A stretch of 24,967 bases of DNA from positions 1 through 24,967 of the IMG/VR virus record IMGVR_UViG_3300032181_000326; one strand, 5' to 3'. Shown in pieces: positions 15,534 through 22,538 of this stretch. The translations under genes were made by a program, and so were the position numbers. Origin of the DNA: a virus. Within the stretch, counting starts at the first letter, position 1. Every line of letters begins with the position of its first letter. The notes under the pieces are model-generated. The model made no database searches. It was not told the origin of the DNA and worked only from the letters and a program-made list of their open reading frames with translations.

Positions 15534-17707
15534 AAGTCGTAGTGGTTTGAGATGTTGCGTTCGATGCCTTCGCGGCGCTCGCTTTGGTCGCTGGAGTAGA
15601 CGACGACCTCTTGGATGAATCCAGTCATGATGAAAGACCCACCAAGGTTTCCAATGCCAGCGGCGCTTGAAATGCCAGTAACAAGCGGCGTAGTTCCTGC
15701 GCTGGTGCCATTGAGGAACGCCTCCACGTCGCCTTGGGTCGCTCCCGCAATCATGGTGTGCAGGTTGTTGAGGGTGTCGGCGGTCGTGTTGATTTTGGCC
15801 GAGTCGTTTTTGTAGCCATAGTTAAAGTTGCCGCCGTTGAGGTAAGGGGCATACCAACGCTTGTCGCCTGTCGCGCCACTTAAGCCAAGGCCCATTTGCT
15901 GGTTGTCGGTCGTGCTGTACTTCATAACGGCGAAGGACGAAAGGTTGCCAACGTCGAGGCCCGTGTTGTCGAAGGGGAGGTAGGCGGAGCCAGCAAATCG
16001 CACGGTTGGTCGCCCGCCGATTTTTGGCAGGGTTCCGTTGCTGTACAAAATGATGGGTTGAGCACTGGTGGTTGCCTGCGTAACGTCGTCGCCGTTACCG
16101 CTTTGGTCGTACCACGTCTTGATGTAGCACGCGACACCGTCGCCAAAGGCAATCAAGGCCGCCTCGTCCAAGTTTCCGTTGGAGTCGAAGCCGATGTCTT
16201 GTTCGGGGTTTCCGGAGCGATTGGCACGCACCCGAATGGCCGCCCCCGTGTAGTCGCTGTTCAGCTTGCGGAGGGAGTAGGCCGCATGGGCACCCCCGTA
16301 GGCGTCAAGCAACGGCGCGTCCTCCACTTGGTAGGCTCCCGAGTGCAGGGCCATGTCCTTCTCGATGTCTTCGCGGTTGGCCGACTGGTCGGTGTTGTAA
16401 AGCACCACCTCGGTCACCTTGCCGTCAAACAAGTACGTCGTCCCTGTGGGGTACGTGCTGATGCCAAAACTGGTCCACGTTGTAGTGTTTGCCCCTTGGT
16501 GAACGACGACGGCCCCGGTGCTGTGTTCGCCCGCGTTCGTGACAAGCGCCGTATGCAATTCACCCCGCGTGTTGGTTCCGGGCACCGCAGGTATTTTAAC
16601 GCCGTTGACATATACCGATGCCGGGTGGTACGACCCCGACAAACTTGTAACGTCTGAGCCGTTTTCCGGCACAAGGCTGAATCGCGCGTTGCTGTCGGGG
16701 TCACCGAAAAACACGTATCGAGCGTCGTCGGTTTGGTAGTGCATATACGCGTCAAACCTGGCCTGCCCGTACAGGTCAGAGCTGTCAATGACCAAGTCGT
16801 CGTCGCTTCCGTCAAAGTCGAGGGCGGGCTTGCCGTTGACCGTGACCAAAGCGCCGGAATCGTAGATGGTCGGTTGAGCCGAGCCAGCCGACTGGCTTGC
16901 GTCGTTGCCATTGCCCGACTGGTCGTACCACTTGTTGACCTTGAGCGAAAGGGAGCCACCGAACGCCGTCAACGTCGCCGTGTCGAGGTTGCCCTGTGAG
17001 TCCATGTAGATGTCCTTCTCGGCATTGTCACTGGTGCGCCGCACACGGATTGCGGGGCCGAGGTAGGCCGAACGCAAGAGGCGCAAGCCGTAGGCCGCCG
17101 CCGCGTCGGGGTACTTGTCGAGGAGCTTGTCCTGTGGGCGTGGGAAGACCTGCGAGCTACGGTAGTCGAGCACCTGAATGGTGTGGTCCGTTGCTTCGCG
17201 AATACGCACCCGCTTCACGGCGTAAGGCAACACCCCTTGGTTGTAGATAAGGCGAATGGAAAGCTCCCGTGCGTTGGACCCATCGACCAAGCGGAATTGA
17301 ATGACGTGGCCCTCGTTCGTGGTGATTTGGTACTTGTCGCCCACACGGATATTGCGGTCGCCCGATTGAGCCGCCACAATGGTCGAGAGCGTGCCGTCAG
17401 CGAGGAATGTGTAGGTGAAGTTTGGGGTGGAAGTTCCTTGTCCCTCAAGCACCACGCTGTCCACGGTGCCCGACGCCGCACCGGTGTGCGTGAAAGTGCC
17501 GTTGCAAATGCCGGGGACTTGATTGGACACGGGGCCGAAGGTTTCGCTTGCCGACGTTCTCAAGTAGTAGGGATATACGTCGCCAAACGGCACGATGTTG
17601 ACGAGGGTGTCCTCGCCGCTGTCAAGGCTTGCGAGGTGGCCGTTGACTTCCACGAAGTCCATGCCGTCTTTGCCCGTTATGGTCGAGCGGAGTTTCCAGT
17701 TGTTCAT
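15530..17707 (-). CDS. Large tail adhesin with two jelly-roll carbohydrate-binding-like repeats
   Basis: A 725-residue protein. Residues about 1-185 form an anchor domain shared with the 180-residue paralogue downstream. Two long repeats follow, about 199-455 and 467-723. Each has a V/I-R-V-R strand near its start, then WYDQSGNGNDASQ (260-272) or WYDQSGNGDDVTQ (532-544), and each ends with EVVLYNTDQSANREDIEKD or EVVVYSSDQSERREGIERN. The WYDQSGxGxD pattern is known from LamG/arabinofuranosidase-like jelly-roll domains in phage tail proteins and suggests binding to a surface glycan. ATG 17707 overlaps the preceding stop as ATGA; an upstream TTG at 17725 is less likely. No catalytic residues can be assigned with confidence. 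Confidence 0.8.
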   Translation of the reverse strand: MNNWKLRSTITGKDGMDFVEVNGHLASLDSGEDTLVNIVPFGDVYPYYLRTSASETFGPVSNQVPGICNGTFTHTGAASGTVDSVVLEGQGTSTPNFTYTFLADGTLSTIVAAQSGDRNIRVGDKYQITTNEGHVIQFRLVDGSNARELSIRLIYNQGVLPYAVKRVRIREATDHTIQVLDYRSSQVFPRPQDKLLDKYPDAAAAYGLRLLRSAYLGPAIRVRRTSDNAEKDIYMDSQGNLDTATLTAFGGSLSLKVNKWYDQSGNGNDASQSAGSAQPTIYDSGALVTVNGKPALDFDGSDDDLVIDSSDLYGQARFDAYMHYQTDDARYVFFGDPDSNARFSLVPENGSDVTSLSGSYHPASVYVNGVKIPAVPGTNTRGELHTALVTNAGEHSTGAVVVHQGANTTTWTSFGISTYPTGTTYLFDGKVTEVVLYNTDQSANREDIEKDMALHSGAYQVEDAPLLDAYGGAHAAYSLRKLNSDYTGAAIRVRANRSGNPEQDIGFDSNGNLDEAALIAFGDGVACYIKTWYDQSGNGDDVTQATTSAQPIILYSNGTLPKIGGRPTVRFAGSAYLPFDNTGLDVGNLSSFAVMKYSTTDNQQMGLGLSGATGDKRWYAPYLNGGNFNYGYKNDSAKINTTADTLNNLHTMIAGATQGDVEAFLNGTSAGTTPLVTGISSAAGIGNLGGSFIMTGFIQEVVVYSSDQSERREGIERNISNHYDL

Positions 17708-18159
17708 GTGAGTGGTGAGTTGCAAGAGTCGTGTTCGTAACCAACGGTCACGGAAAGGTTCAATAGGACGCCGGACAGCACGTTGCTTCCCTCCTCCTCA
17801 AGGGGGACGGTCGAGGCGCTGGCCACGTCAAAGCGGTGGGCGAAGGTGAACACCTCCCCACCGCGCTCCATGTCGGCCAAGATGTCCTCGGCGATTTGTT
17901 CGGCGTTTGTGATGGCGCCCTTTTGAAAGTCCACCTTGGACTCGTCGTTGGGCGGATTGTCCAAAATATAGACCTCGAACGAGTAGGTTTTGGAACTGCC
18001 TTGATATGTGGCGCCGGTATAAACGAGGTGCAGGATCGGGTAGGTTTCCAGCTTGTCGAGATCCACGTCGGAGGGCGACCCGAAGCTGAACGTCTGCACA
18101 AATGGGTTGGCAGCAACGAAGGCCTCGAAGCGGTTCACGATATTGGTGTAGGTGATCAT
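17704..18159 (-). CDS. Neck/tail completion-like protein (151 aa)
   Basis: A 151-residue protein with the segments GSPSDVDLDKLETYPILHLVYTG (positions about 28-50, written here in part) and EEEGSNVLSGVLLNLSV near 121-137. I know this pattern from a family found in most tailed phages of Bacteroidota, located among tail and neck genes. Size and beta-alpha layout fit a tail terminator or completion protein, but that is inference. Its ATG overlaps the stop of the frameshifted gene upstream as ATGA, which supports the -1 frame of that gene as the real end. Confidence 0.65.
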   Translation of the reverse strand: MITYTNIVNRFEAFVAANPFVQTFSFGSPSDVDLDKLETYPILHLVYTGATYQGSSKTYSFEVYILDNPPNDESKVDFQKGAITNAEQIAEDILADMERGGEVFTFAHRFDVASASTVPLEEEGSNVLSGVLLNLSVTVGYEHDSCNSPLT

Positions 18160-18856
18160 GCGGTGGCTTGCTTGCGTTTAAATTCGAGGTCCTTCAGGAA
18201 AGCCAGGTGGGTGAAAACGTGGCCGACCGTGAGTTTGGTGACAGCTTCGACGCGCAGAATGTCCTCACCCGCGAGAGAATAGAGGACAGGATACCACCCC
18301 CACTTTTCACTGAAGTCATCGCCTGACTCCTCGCCGCTTGAATCAAAGAGGACTGCAAAGTGGTCAGAAGTTCGTTTTTGGTAGTCGAAAAAAAAAGCAG
18401 GGCACCCGCCACTTGGTCCGCTGGCATATCGAGAAACGGCGTGGGGTCTTCCTTGGCCGTGTAGGCTTCGATCATGTAGCGGTCTCCCACCGATCGGGTG
18501 ACGGGGCGGAAGAGCAAAGCCATGACCTTGTGCGCGTTCTTCCAAAAGTCCTCGCACAGTTGCTCGGCGTCAATCCACTCGCCTGCGGTGAACTCGTCCC
18601 AGTTGGGGACGAAGCCATAGCGCGTGCCGTGAAGCTCGAATGTCTCAAGGTGCCGTTGGGTCTCTGCCTTGCGCAGCGCTTGCAGGTGGTTGAACCCCTC
18701 CTGAATCAAAGCGCGCGGCATCTCCCGAAGCTCGTCCCAGTCAATACCAGTCACGGCCCCGACGCATGTCATGGGGTCCTCGCTTGTCTCCAGCACCTGA
18801 AGGTCGCGGAGCGTCAAGTCGGCAAAAGTGGCGGGTAGGGACAGCTTCACATTCAT
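18156..18856 (-). CDS. Frameshift gene, putative tail assembly chaperone-like protein
   Basis: The gene starts at ATG 18856 and codes 156 residues up to a run of nine T on the coding strand. In that frame it would end at 18194 with a Ser/Thr/Arg-rich tail (220 residues in all) that looks unlike real protein. In the -1 frame from the T run a natural-looking tail of 77 residues continues to 18156, including KWGWYPVLYSLAGEDILRVE, giving a 233-residue fusion. The fusion stop overlaps the next start as ATGA. The -1 product with a shorter in-frame form is the pattern of lambda G/GT tail chaperones, though here the gene follows the large terminase gene. Alternatives are a base missing from the T run in the sequence, or transcript slippage. 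The family is known to me only as a phage protein near tail genes. Confidence 0.75.
18388..18397 (-). promoter_or_regulatory. Slippery site, CTTTTTTTTT, for -1 frameshift
   Basis: In the zero frame the coding strand reads CTG CTT TTT TTT TCG. The heptamer T TTT TTT fits the X-XXY-YYZ rule for -1 slippage, after which translation reads TTC GAC TAC. Nine T could also cause RNA polymerase slippage. No downstream pseudoknot was worked out by eye. Confidence 0.65.
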
Positions 18857-18901
18857 AAGACGCAGTTTCGTGGTTTGCTTACGCGCCTAATTTACAAACG
18901 T

Positions 18902-20059
18902 TTACCCGAGGGCGTATTTACCGAAGTTGGGGTTGGTCTGCGTATGCGTGATGGCGTAGCGGCTGGCGTCAATGAAGTGGTTGAACGCATCCACCGGCTC
19001 GTTGAGTTGTCGCCCGTTCTTGTCCTCCTTCCATTTGTAGTTCCGGAGTTCCTTGATCCCGTTGACGCTGCGGGATGTGATGCCCAACGGGCGGGAGCGC
19101 AGGAAGTCCAACCCTGCCCGGATGCTGTCCCGGCCCTTGCGAGCTGGGTGGACGTTGAATCCGTGCCCGTGGATTTCGTCGATGCTCTTGGGCTCTGCGC
19201 TGTCTGCAATGATCATGGTGCCCCGCCCCACCTCGGCGTCGCGCAGGGTTTGCGAAATGGCCGCGTTGGTCAATCCCGTGGCGTAGCACACTTCGTCCAA
19301 GATGAAGCCGTGCCCGTCGGTATAGACCTTCACAATCGCTGTGGGGTCATTGGTATAACCGAAGTCGAGGCCAATGTTGAGGAGCTTGTAGTCCGTTGGG
19401 ATTTGGTCAAATTCCCTCCAATGGGTCAGGATGGTTGCGCGGCTCTGACCCCTTTCGCCCAATCCATAGACCTTCCAGTAGTCGGGGTCTGCATCTTGGA
19501 GGCGCTCGATTTCTGCAACCACCGCATCCGGGAGGTGCGGGTTATCAAGATAGGTTGTTTGAAAAAAGTCGGCGTCCTCCCTCGGAATGACCTCGTCGTA
19601 GATCCAGTGAAATTCGTCGGAGGGGTTGTAGTCAATGAGGATTCGCCCCGTGGTCCGGAGGACGAGCTGCCGCCAATCTTCGAGGTTGAGCTCGTTGGCC
19701 TCGTTGACAAATAGGATGTCCCGCTTACGCCCTCGGACTTTCTGCGGTTGGTCAATGCTTATGAACTCCACCAGGTTGCCAAAGAGCACGTAGGTGGCTT
19801 CGCTCTTGTTGTGGTTGGCGACGTTATAGATGCCCTCCGCCTCCAGGATGGTAAAAAAGTCGCGCATCACCGACGCTCGGATGGCCGGGAAGGTTTTCCG
19901 CGCGATGGTTATAACAGCCCCTGCGTTCTCGTTTTGGTGGCAGAGTTCCACCAGCGCCGTGAGGATGGAGTAGGTCTTCCCGCTCCGCGTTCCTCCCTGG
20001 TGAACTTGAATCTTGGCCGGCGACTGTTTAACGTGGTAGTATGTCGCCGCTTGCTTCAA
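18902..20059 (-). CDS. terL: Terminase large subunit
   Basis: A 385-residue packaging motor protein. Walker A GGTRSGKT is at 22-29, and a hydrophobic strand ending in catalytic Glu120 (ILFVNEAN, 115-122) forms Walker B. The nuclease domain shows LDFGYTNDPTA (231-241), an Asp at 286 in IIADSAEPKSIDE and Asp364 in DAFNHFIDASRYA, giving the three-acid RNase H-like site. The sequence is of the PBSX-type family (Terminase_3). It pumps DNA into proheads and cuts the concatemer. The ATG overlaps the stop of the 59-residue gene as ATGA. All motifs are intact and the length is normal for the short PBSX type. The end is followed by a 45-base gap with no clear element. Confidence 0.95.
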   Translation of the reverse strand: MKQAATYYHVKQSPAKIQVHQGGTRSGKTYSILTALVELCHQNENAGAVITIARKTFPAIRASVMRDFFTILEAEGIYNVANHNKSEATYVLFGNLVEFISIDQPQKVRGRKRDILFVNEANELNLEDWRQLVLRTTGRILIDYNPSDEFHWIYDEVIPREDADFFQTTYLDNPHLPDAVVAEIERLQDADPDYWKVYGLGERGQSRATILTHWREFDQIPTDYKLLNIGLDFGYTNDPTAIVKVYTDGHGFILDEVCYATGLTNAAISQTLRDAEVGRGTMIIADSAEPKSIDEIHGHGFNVHPARKGRDSIRAGLDFLRSRPLGITSRSVNGIKELRNYKWKEDKNGRQLNEPVDAFNHFIDASRYAITHTQTNPNFGKYALG

Positions 20060-20235
20060 TCCTCGTCGAGGGCTTCCAGTTCGGCCTTGACCGCTTCGGC
20101 AGCCTCTTGGCTGTCATACTGCCCAATGATGGTGGCCTGTCCGTCCTGGGTGCCTGTGACGATGTAAAACGTGCGCTCCTCCTCCGTGCCGTTTTCGGCT
20201 ACGTTGCGAACGCTTGTGTTGATGGTATAGGTCAT
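20056..20235 (-). CDS. Small hypothetical protein between the terminase genes (59 aa)
   Basis: A 59-residue acidic protein starting at ATG 20235, with ATGA overlaps at both ends (small terminase upstream, large terminase downstream). It has beta-strand-like segments (TFYIVTGTQDGQATIIGQYD) followed by an acidic helix rich in Ala and Glu. This could be a small alpha-beta fold. Translational coupling to both terminase genes suggests a packaging role or only shared dosage. No family recognised. Confidence 0.65.
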   Translation of the reverse strand: MTYTINTSVRNVAENGTEEERTFYIVTGTQDGQATIIGQYDSQEAAEAVKAELEALDED

Positions 20236-20594
20236 GTGGTGGTGCTGTTGTCGTTTCCAAACCAAGAGAGCGGCTTTTTCTCTGCGACCTCGATCTCCTG
20301 ACGCTCCACATATCCTCGGGCCTTCCCTTTGGTCTTGAGAAAGAAAATGGTGGCCGCAGGGTTGCCGTCTTTGATGAGCTTGTGAAGGTGGCTCTCTGCG
20401 AAGTCGAGCGTCCGCCCCTCAATCGCTTTGACCGCGCTTGCGTAGTCGCTGTCTTTTTTCATCCAGTCGTAGTGCGTCGACCGGTTGATGCCTACCGCGT
20501 TGCAAGCCGTGGTGACAATACCCAGGGATTTCTCCAGGGCTTCCAACATCGCCTCTTTTTTGGTGTCGGATTTGTTGGCTTTTACTGCTTCCAT
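20232..20594 (-). CDS. terS: Terminase small subunit-like HTH protein
   Basis: A 120-residue protein with a helix-turn-helix near the N-terminus, LGIVTTACNAVGINRSTHYDWMKKD (about 20-44, quoted in part in the finding list), of the phBC6A51/homeodomain-like type seen in small terminases. A helical C-terminal part follows with GNPAATIFFLKTKGKARGYV at about 75-94, typical of such proteins. Small terminases bind the packaging site and control the large subunit. ATG at 20594 is preferred; an in-frame ATG at 20615 would lie inside the tRNA-like acceptor arm. The gene ends with ATGA overlap onto the 59-residue gene. Confidence 0.85.
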   Translation of the reverse strand: MEAVKANKSDTKKEAMLEALEKSLGIVTTACNAVGINRSTHYDWMKKDSDYASAVKAIEGRTLDFAESHLHKLIKDGNPAATIFFLKTKGKARGYVERQEIEVAEKKPLSWFGNDNSTTT

Positions 20595-20609
20595 CACGGT
20601 AAAATTAGA

Positions 20610-20681
20610 GCGCATGGGTCGGGATCGAACCGCCCCCTCCGGACTGGATGCCCGGCGCACCGCCTGCTGTGCTTCATGCGC
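20610..20681 (-). tRNA. tRNA-like sequence, anticodon TCC by standard numbering (non-canonical)
   Basis: On the minus strand this 72-base stretch folds as a cloverleaf. The acceptor stem GCGCATG/CATGCGC is perfect. The D stem GCAC/GTGC encloses an AGCAGGCG loop with the usual A14 and G18-G19. The anticodon stem CCGGG/TCCGG encloses the loop CATCCAG, and the T arm has a canonical TTCGATC loop with one G-A mismatch in its stem. By standard numbering the anticodon would be TCC (Gly), but position 33 is A instead of T and position 8 is A instead of T. If the loop is shifted, a TCCA sequence could give CCA (Trp). The 3' end does not code CCA. The first 8 bases overlap the end of the Mom-like gene. 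It may be a diverged phage tRNA or a tRNA mimic. Confidence 0.55.
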
Positions 20682-21405
20682 GTGGTTGGCCTCGATACAT
20701 TCCGGCTCCCAGTTCCTTGATTTTTTCGAAGGGGATGGAAGGCACGGCGAGCTTGGCCTCTTTGTCAATGAGGTAAATATAACGAAGTTGGTAGCCTGGC
20801 AACGGCTCGGCACCCATTTTTCTAAATTTTCCGGAAGACATCCCCTCGTTTTTGAAGTTGGGGTTGTCCAGTGTCTTGTTGGCTACCACAGCGTTTGCCA
20901 TTTGCTGTAGCTTCTTGCTTGTGCCGTGCGCAGCCATGACCTCCCCGGAAGGAAGACGTACAATGGTTGTGTTTTTGCCGATCTGTGTCAAATGAAAACC
21001 CGAGGCCCGGTAGATTGTGCCGTCCCCACATTGGGTTCCGTCGGCAAACGACAGGATCCATTTTACATGGGGTGCGTTCTTTTTGATGAGGCGCAGGCTC
21101 ACGGCGATGCACCGGCTTTCGGAGTTCTTGGGCAGGATCGGAGCAAAGGCCATCCGGTTCAACTCCAACATCTCGTTCCACTTTTGGTTGATTGTTCCGT
21201 TGGATGTCTCAACCAGGGGGAGCACCTTTCTTTTGTCGATCGGGTTTCCATACTGCATGACGCCCCCGAGCTTTCCGTCCAGGAAGGCACCGAAATGGAG
21301 AACGCTGTTGTTTACAATCTTTCCGGAGTAGTGATGGCGCTTCACAAACTCGTTGGCCACCTTTGACGGAATGACCTTTACTGTTATGTCCTTTGCTCGA
21401 CCCAT
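20674..21405 (-). CDS. Mom-like GNAT-fold DNA modification protein
   Basis: A 243-residue protein resembling the Mom family, whose phage Mu member adds a methylcarbamoyl group to adenine and shields DNA from many restriction enzymes. Matching features are an early KRHHYSG (22-28), MLELNRMAF (79-87) followed by SESRCIAVSLRLIKKN (95-110), and WILSFADGTQCGDGTIYRAS (116-135), which have the order expected of a GNAT-like acyl-transfer fold. The start overlaps the ParB-like gene by 22 bases and the stop lies in the acceptor stem of the tRNA-like sequence. Identification is by motif pattern. A different GNAT-fold acyltransferase remains possible. Confidence 0.7.
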   Translation of the reverse strand: MGRAKDITVKVIPSKVANEFVKRHHYSGKIVNNSVLHFGAFLDGKLGGVMQYGNPIDKRKVLPLVETSNGTINQKWNEMLELNRMAFAPILPKNSESRCIAVSLRLIKKNAPHVKWILSFADGTQCGDGTIYRASGFHLTQIGKNTTIVRLPSGEVMAAHGTSKKLQQMANAVVANKTLDNPNFKNEGMSSGKFRKMGAEPLPGYQLRYIYLIDKEAKLAVPSIPFEKIKELGAGMYRGQPRA

Positions 21406-22004
21406 TGTGATACCAAAAAGTAAAGGGCGTTACCGTTGCGATTGTCGTTGCCCATTGTCTCAACATACTTGAACTCTTCCAACTGCTTGGCGTCAGCCAA
21501 CGCGTTCCTGACGTATTCCGCTTGCTCATCGGCCAACGTGAATGTCAGGCTTTGGAATGGTGGCTTGTCGCCATCCGGAAGGCTAAACTCGTCAGTCAGG
21601 TCGTCCCCATCGAGGTCGGGTTGCCAGGTGTCCAAACCCCACTCGTTGAGCTGCCCGGGGTCCCACTCGTTGCCAAGGGCGTCCCAGTCCCACTCACCAA
21701 AGCTAACGTTGTCCTTGATGATGAACTGACCGTCCTTGCTCTCGTGCCATTCGCGCACGAAGACGGGCACCTCTTCCAGGCCTGCGGCTTTTGCGGCCTG
21801 CAACCTCATGTTGCCGCCAAGAACAACACCGTCCGCGTCAATGACGATGGGTCGCGCTTCAAACATCTCCGGGAACTCCTCAAGGCTTTTGACCAGCTTG
21901 TCAAGTTGGTCCTTGCGGATGGCTCGCGGGTTGTTAGGGTTGGTCTTCAGCTCCGCCGTTTTCGCGTATGTCACGGGCCGTGTGGAGGATGGTCTCAAGG
22001 GCAT
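21384..22004 (-). CDS. ParB-like nuclease-domain protein
   Basis: A 206-residue protein with the ParB N-terminal (Srx-like) domain: an ELKTNPNNPR segment (18-27), then RPIVIDADGVVLGGNMRLQA (51-70) and AAGLEEVPV, the usual substrate-loop pattern. A central acidic region rich in Trp and Asp (about 98-155) and a helical C-terminal part follow. Phage ParB-like proteins of this kind are often found beside methylases or terminases; their role is unclear, and CTP/ATP binding or nuclease activity is possible. The ATG at 22004 overlaps the upstream gene by 71 bases; a GTG at 21974 is an alternative, with 41 bases of overlap. It is followed by the Mom-like gene. Confidence 0.85.
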   Translation of the reverse strand: MPLRPSSTRPVTYAKTAELKTNPNNPRAIRKDQLDKLVKSLEEFPEMFEARPIVIDADGVVLGGNMRLQAAKAAGLEEVPVFVREWHESKDGQFIIKDNVSFGEWDWDALGNEWDPGQLNEWGLDTWQPDLDGDDLTDEFSLPDGDKPPFQSLTFTLADEQAEYVRNALADAKQLEEFKYVETMGNDNRNGNALYFLVSQWVEQRT

Positions 22005-22185
22005 TGTAAAAGTTTTCGTCGGCAGAGGCAAAGTCAATGAGGAGCGCCCAGGATGTGGCACACATAGTTGCGCACTCCAAGTTGGCCGTGTCGTCGCCGT
22101 TGTTTTTAGATGTGAAAAGCACCCAGTCGTCGCACTGTCCGAGGAGGCGCTTGGCTTTTCGATATGTGAGGGGTTTGTCTGTCAT
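21934..22185 (-). CDS. Hypothetical protein (83 aa)
   Basis: An 83-residue protein starting with an ATGA overlap on the DnaA-like gene. It contains DDWVLFTSKNNG (about 18-29) and a Cys/Ala-rich middle (LECATMCATSWALLIDFASA). No known domain was recognised and there is no clear membrane segment. The 71-base overlap with the ParB-like gene is unusually long but both frames look protein-like there. Position suggests an early-expressed accessory role. Confidence 0.6.
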   Translation of the reverse strand: MTDKPLTYRKAKRLLGQCDDWVLFTSKNNGDDTANLECATMCATSWALLIDFASADENFYNALETILHTARDIRENGGAEDQP

Positions 22186-22538
22186 GCTCCGCAAAATTGG
22201 GTGTAGGCACCACGCGTTTGGCTGTAGGTTTCCATCAACCACCGGAAGGTACGCACATGATGCACTGCCGTGGCATGGTCGCGGCGCATAACTTCACCAA
22301 TGGCTTTGTAGGTCCACCCTTGATCGCGCAGAAAATAGGACACCATTTTGCGAACGTCGACCAGCTCGCGACGTCTTGTGGGGCTGACAATGTCCTCCCA
22401 GGCCAAGCCCAGTTCTGTGACGCCCCGCTGGCAGCGTTGCAGCGCCTCGTGCTTGGACATGAAATAACCGCCTTGATGGGCGAGGTTGCCCACGGCCAGG
22501 TAAAACGATTCACTGGGGATTTGCTTTGTTGTATTCAT
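22182..22538 (-). CDS. Stand-alone DnaA domain IV-like DNA-binding protein
   Basis: A 118-residue protein. Residues about 50-105 match the C-terminal DNA-binding domain of DnaA: a helix around VDVRKMVSYFLRD (60-72), the turn YKAIGEVMRRDHAT (77-90) and the signature RRDHATAVHHVRTFR (85-99), equivalent to the box-contacting helix of DnaA. The AAA+ ATPase part is absent. The protein may bind DnaA boxes to guide or block host replication, or act as a regulator. It overlaps the Cys-rich gene by 29 bases and the following gene by ATGA. The domain call is strong; the role is inference. Confidence 0.85.
   Translation of the reverse strand: MNTTKQIPSESFYLAVGNLAHQGGYFMSKHEALQRCQRGVTELGLAWEDIVSPTRRRELVDVRKMVSYFLRDQGWTYKAIGEVMRRDHATAVHHVRTFRWLMETYSQTRGAYTQFCGA

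Noticed and set aside
18194-18387. Zero-frame tail of the frameshift gene taken as the real C-terminus
   Set aside because: Its Ser/Thr/Arg-rich composition is typical of an out-of-frame reading, and its stop does not couple to the next gene, while the -1 frame does. It may still be made as a minor short form.
18857-18901. GTTTG...CAAAC inverted pair after the large terminase gene as an operator
   Set aside because: The arms are only five bases long with a long spacer; chance is a sufficient explanation.
20595-20615. Upstream ATG (20615) as start of the small terminase gene
   Set aside because: It falls inside the acceptor arm of the tRNA-like sequence; the ATG at 20594 gives a normal family N-terminus.
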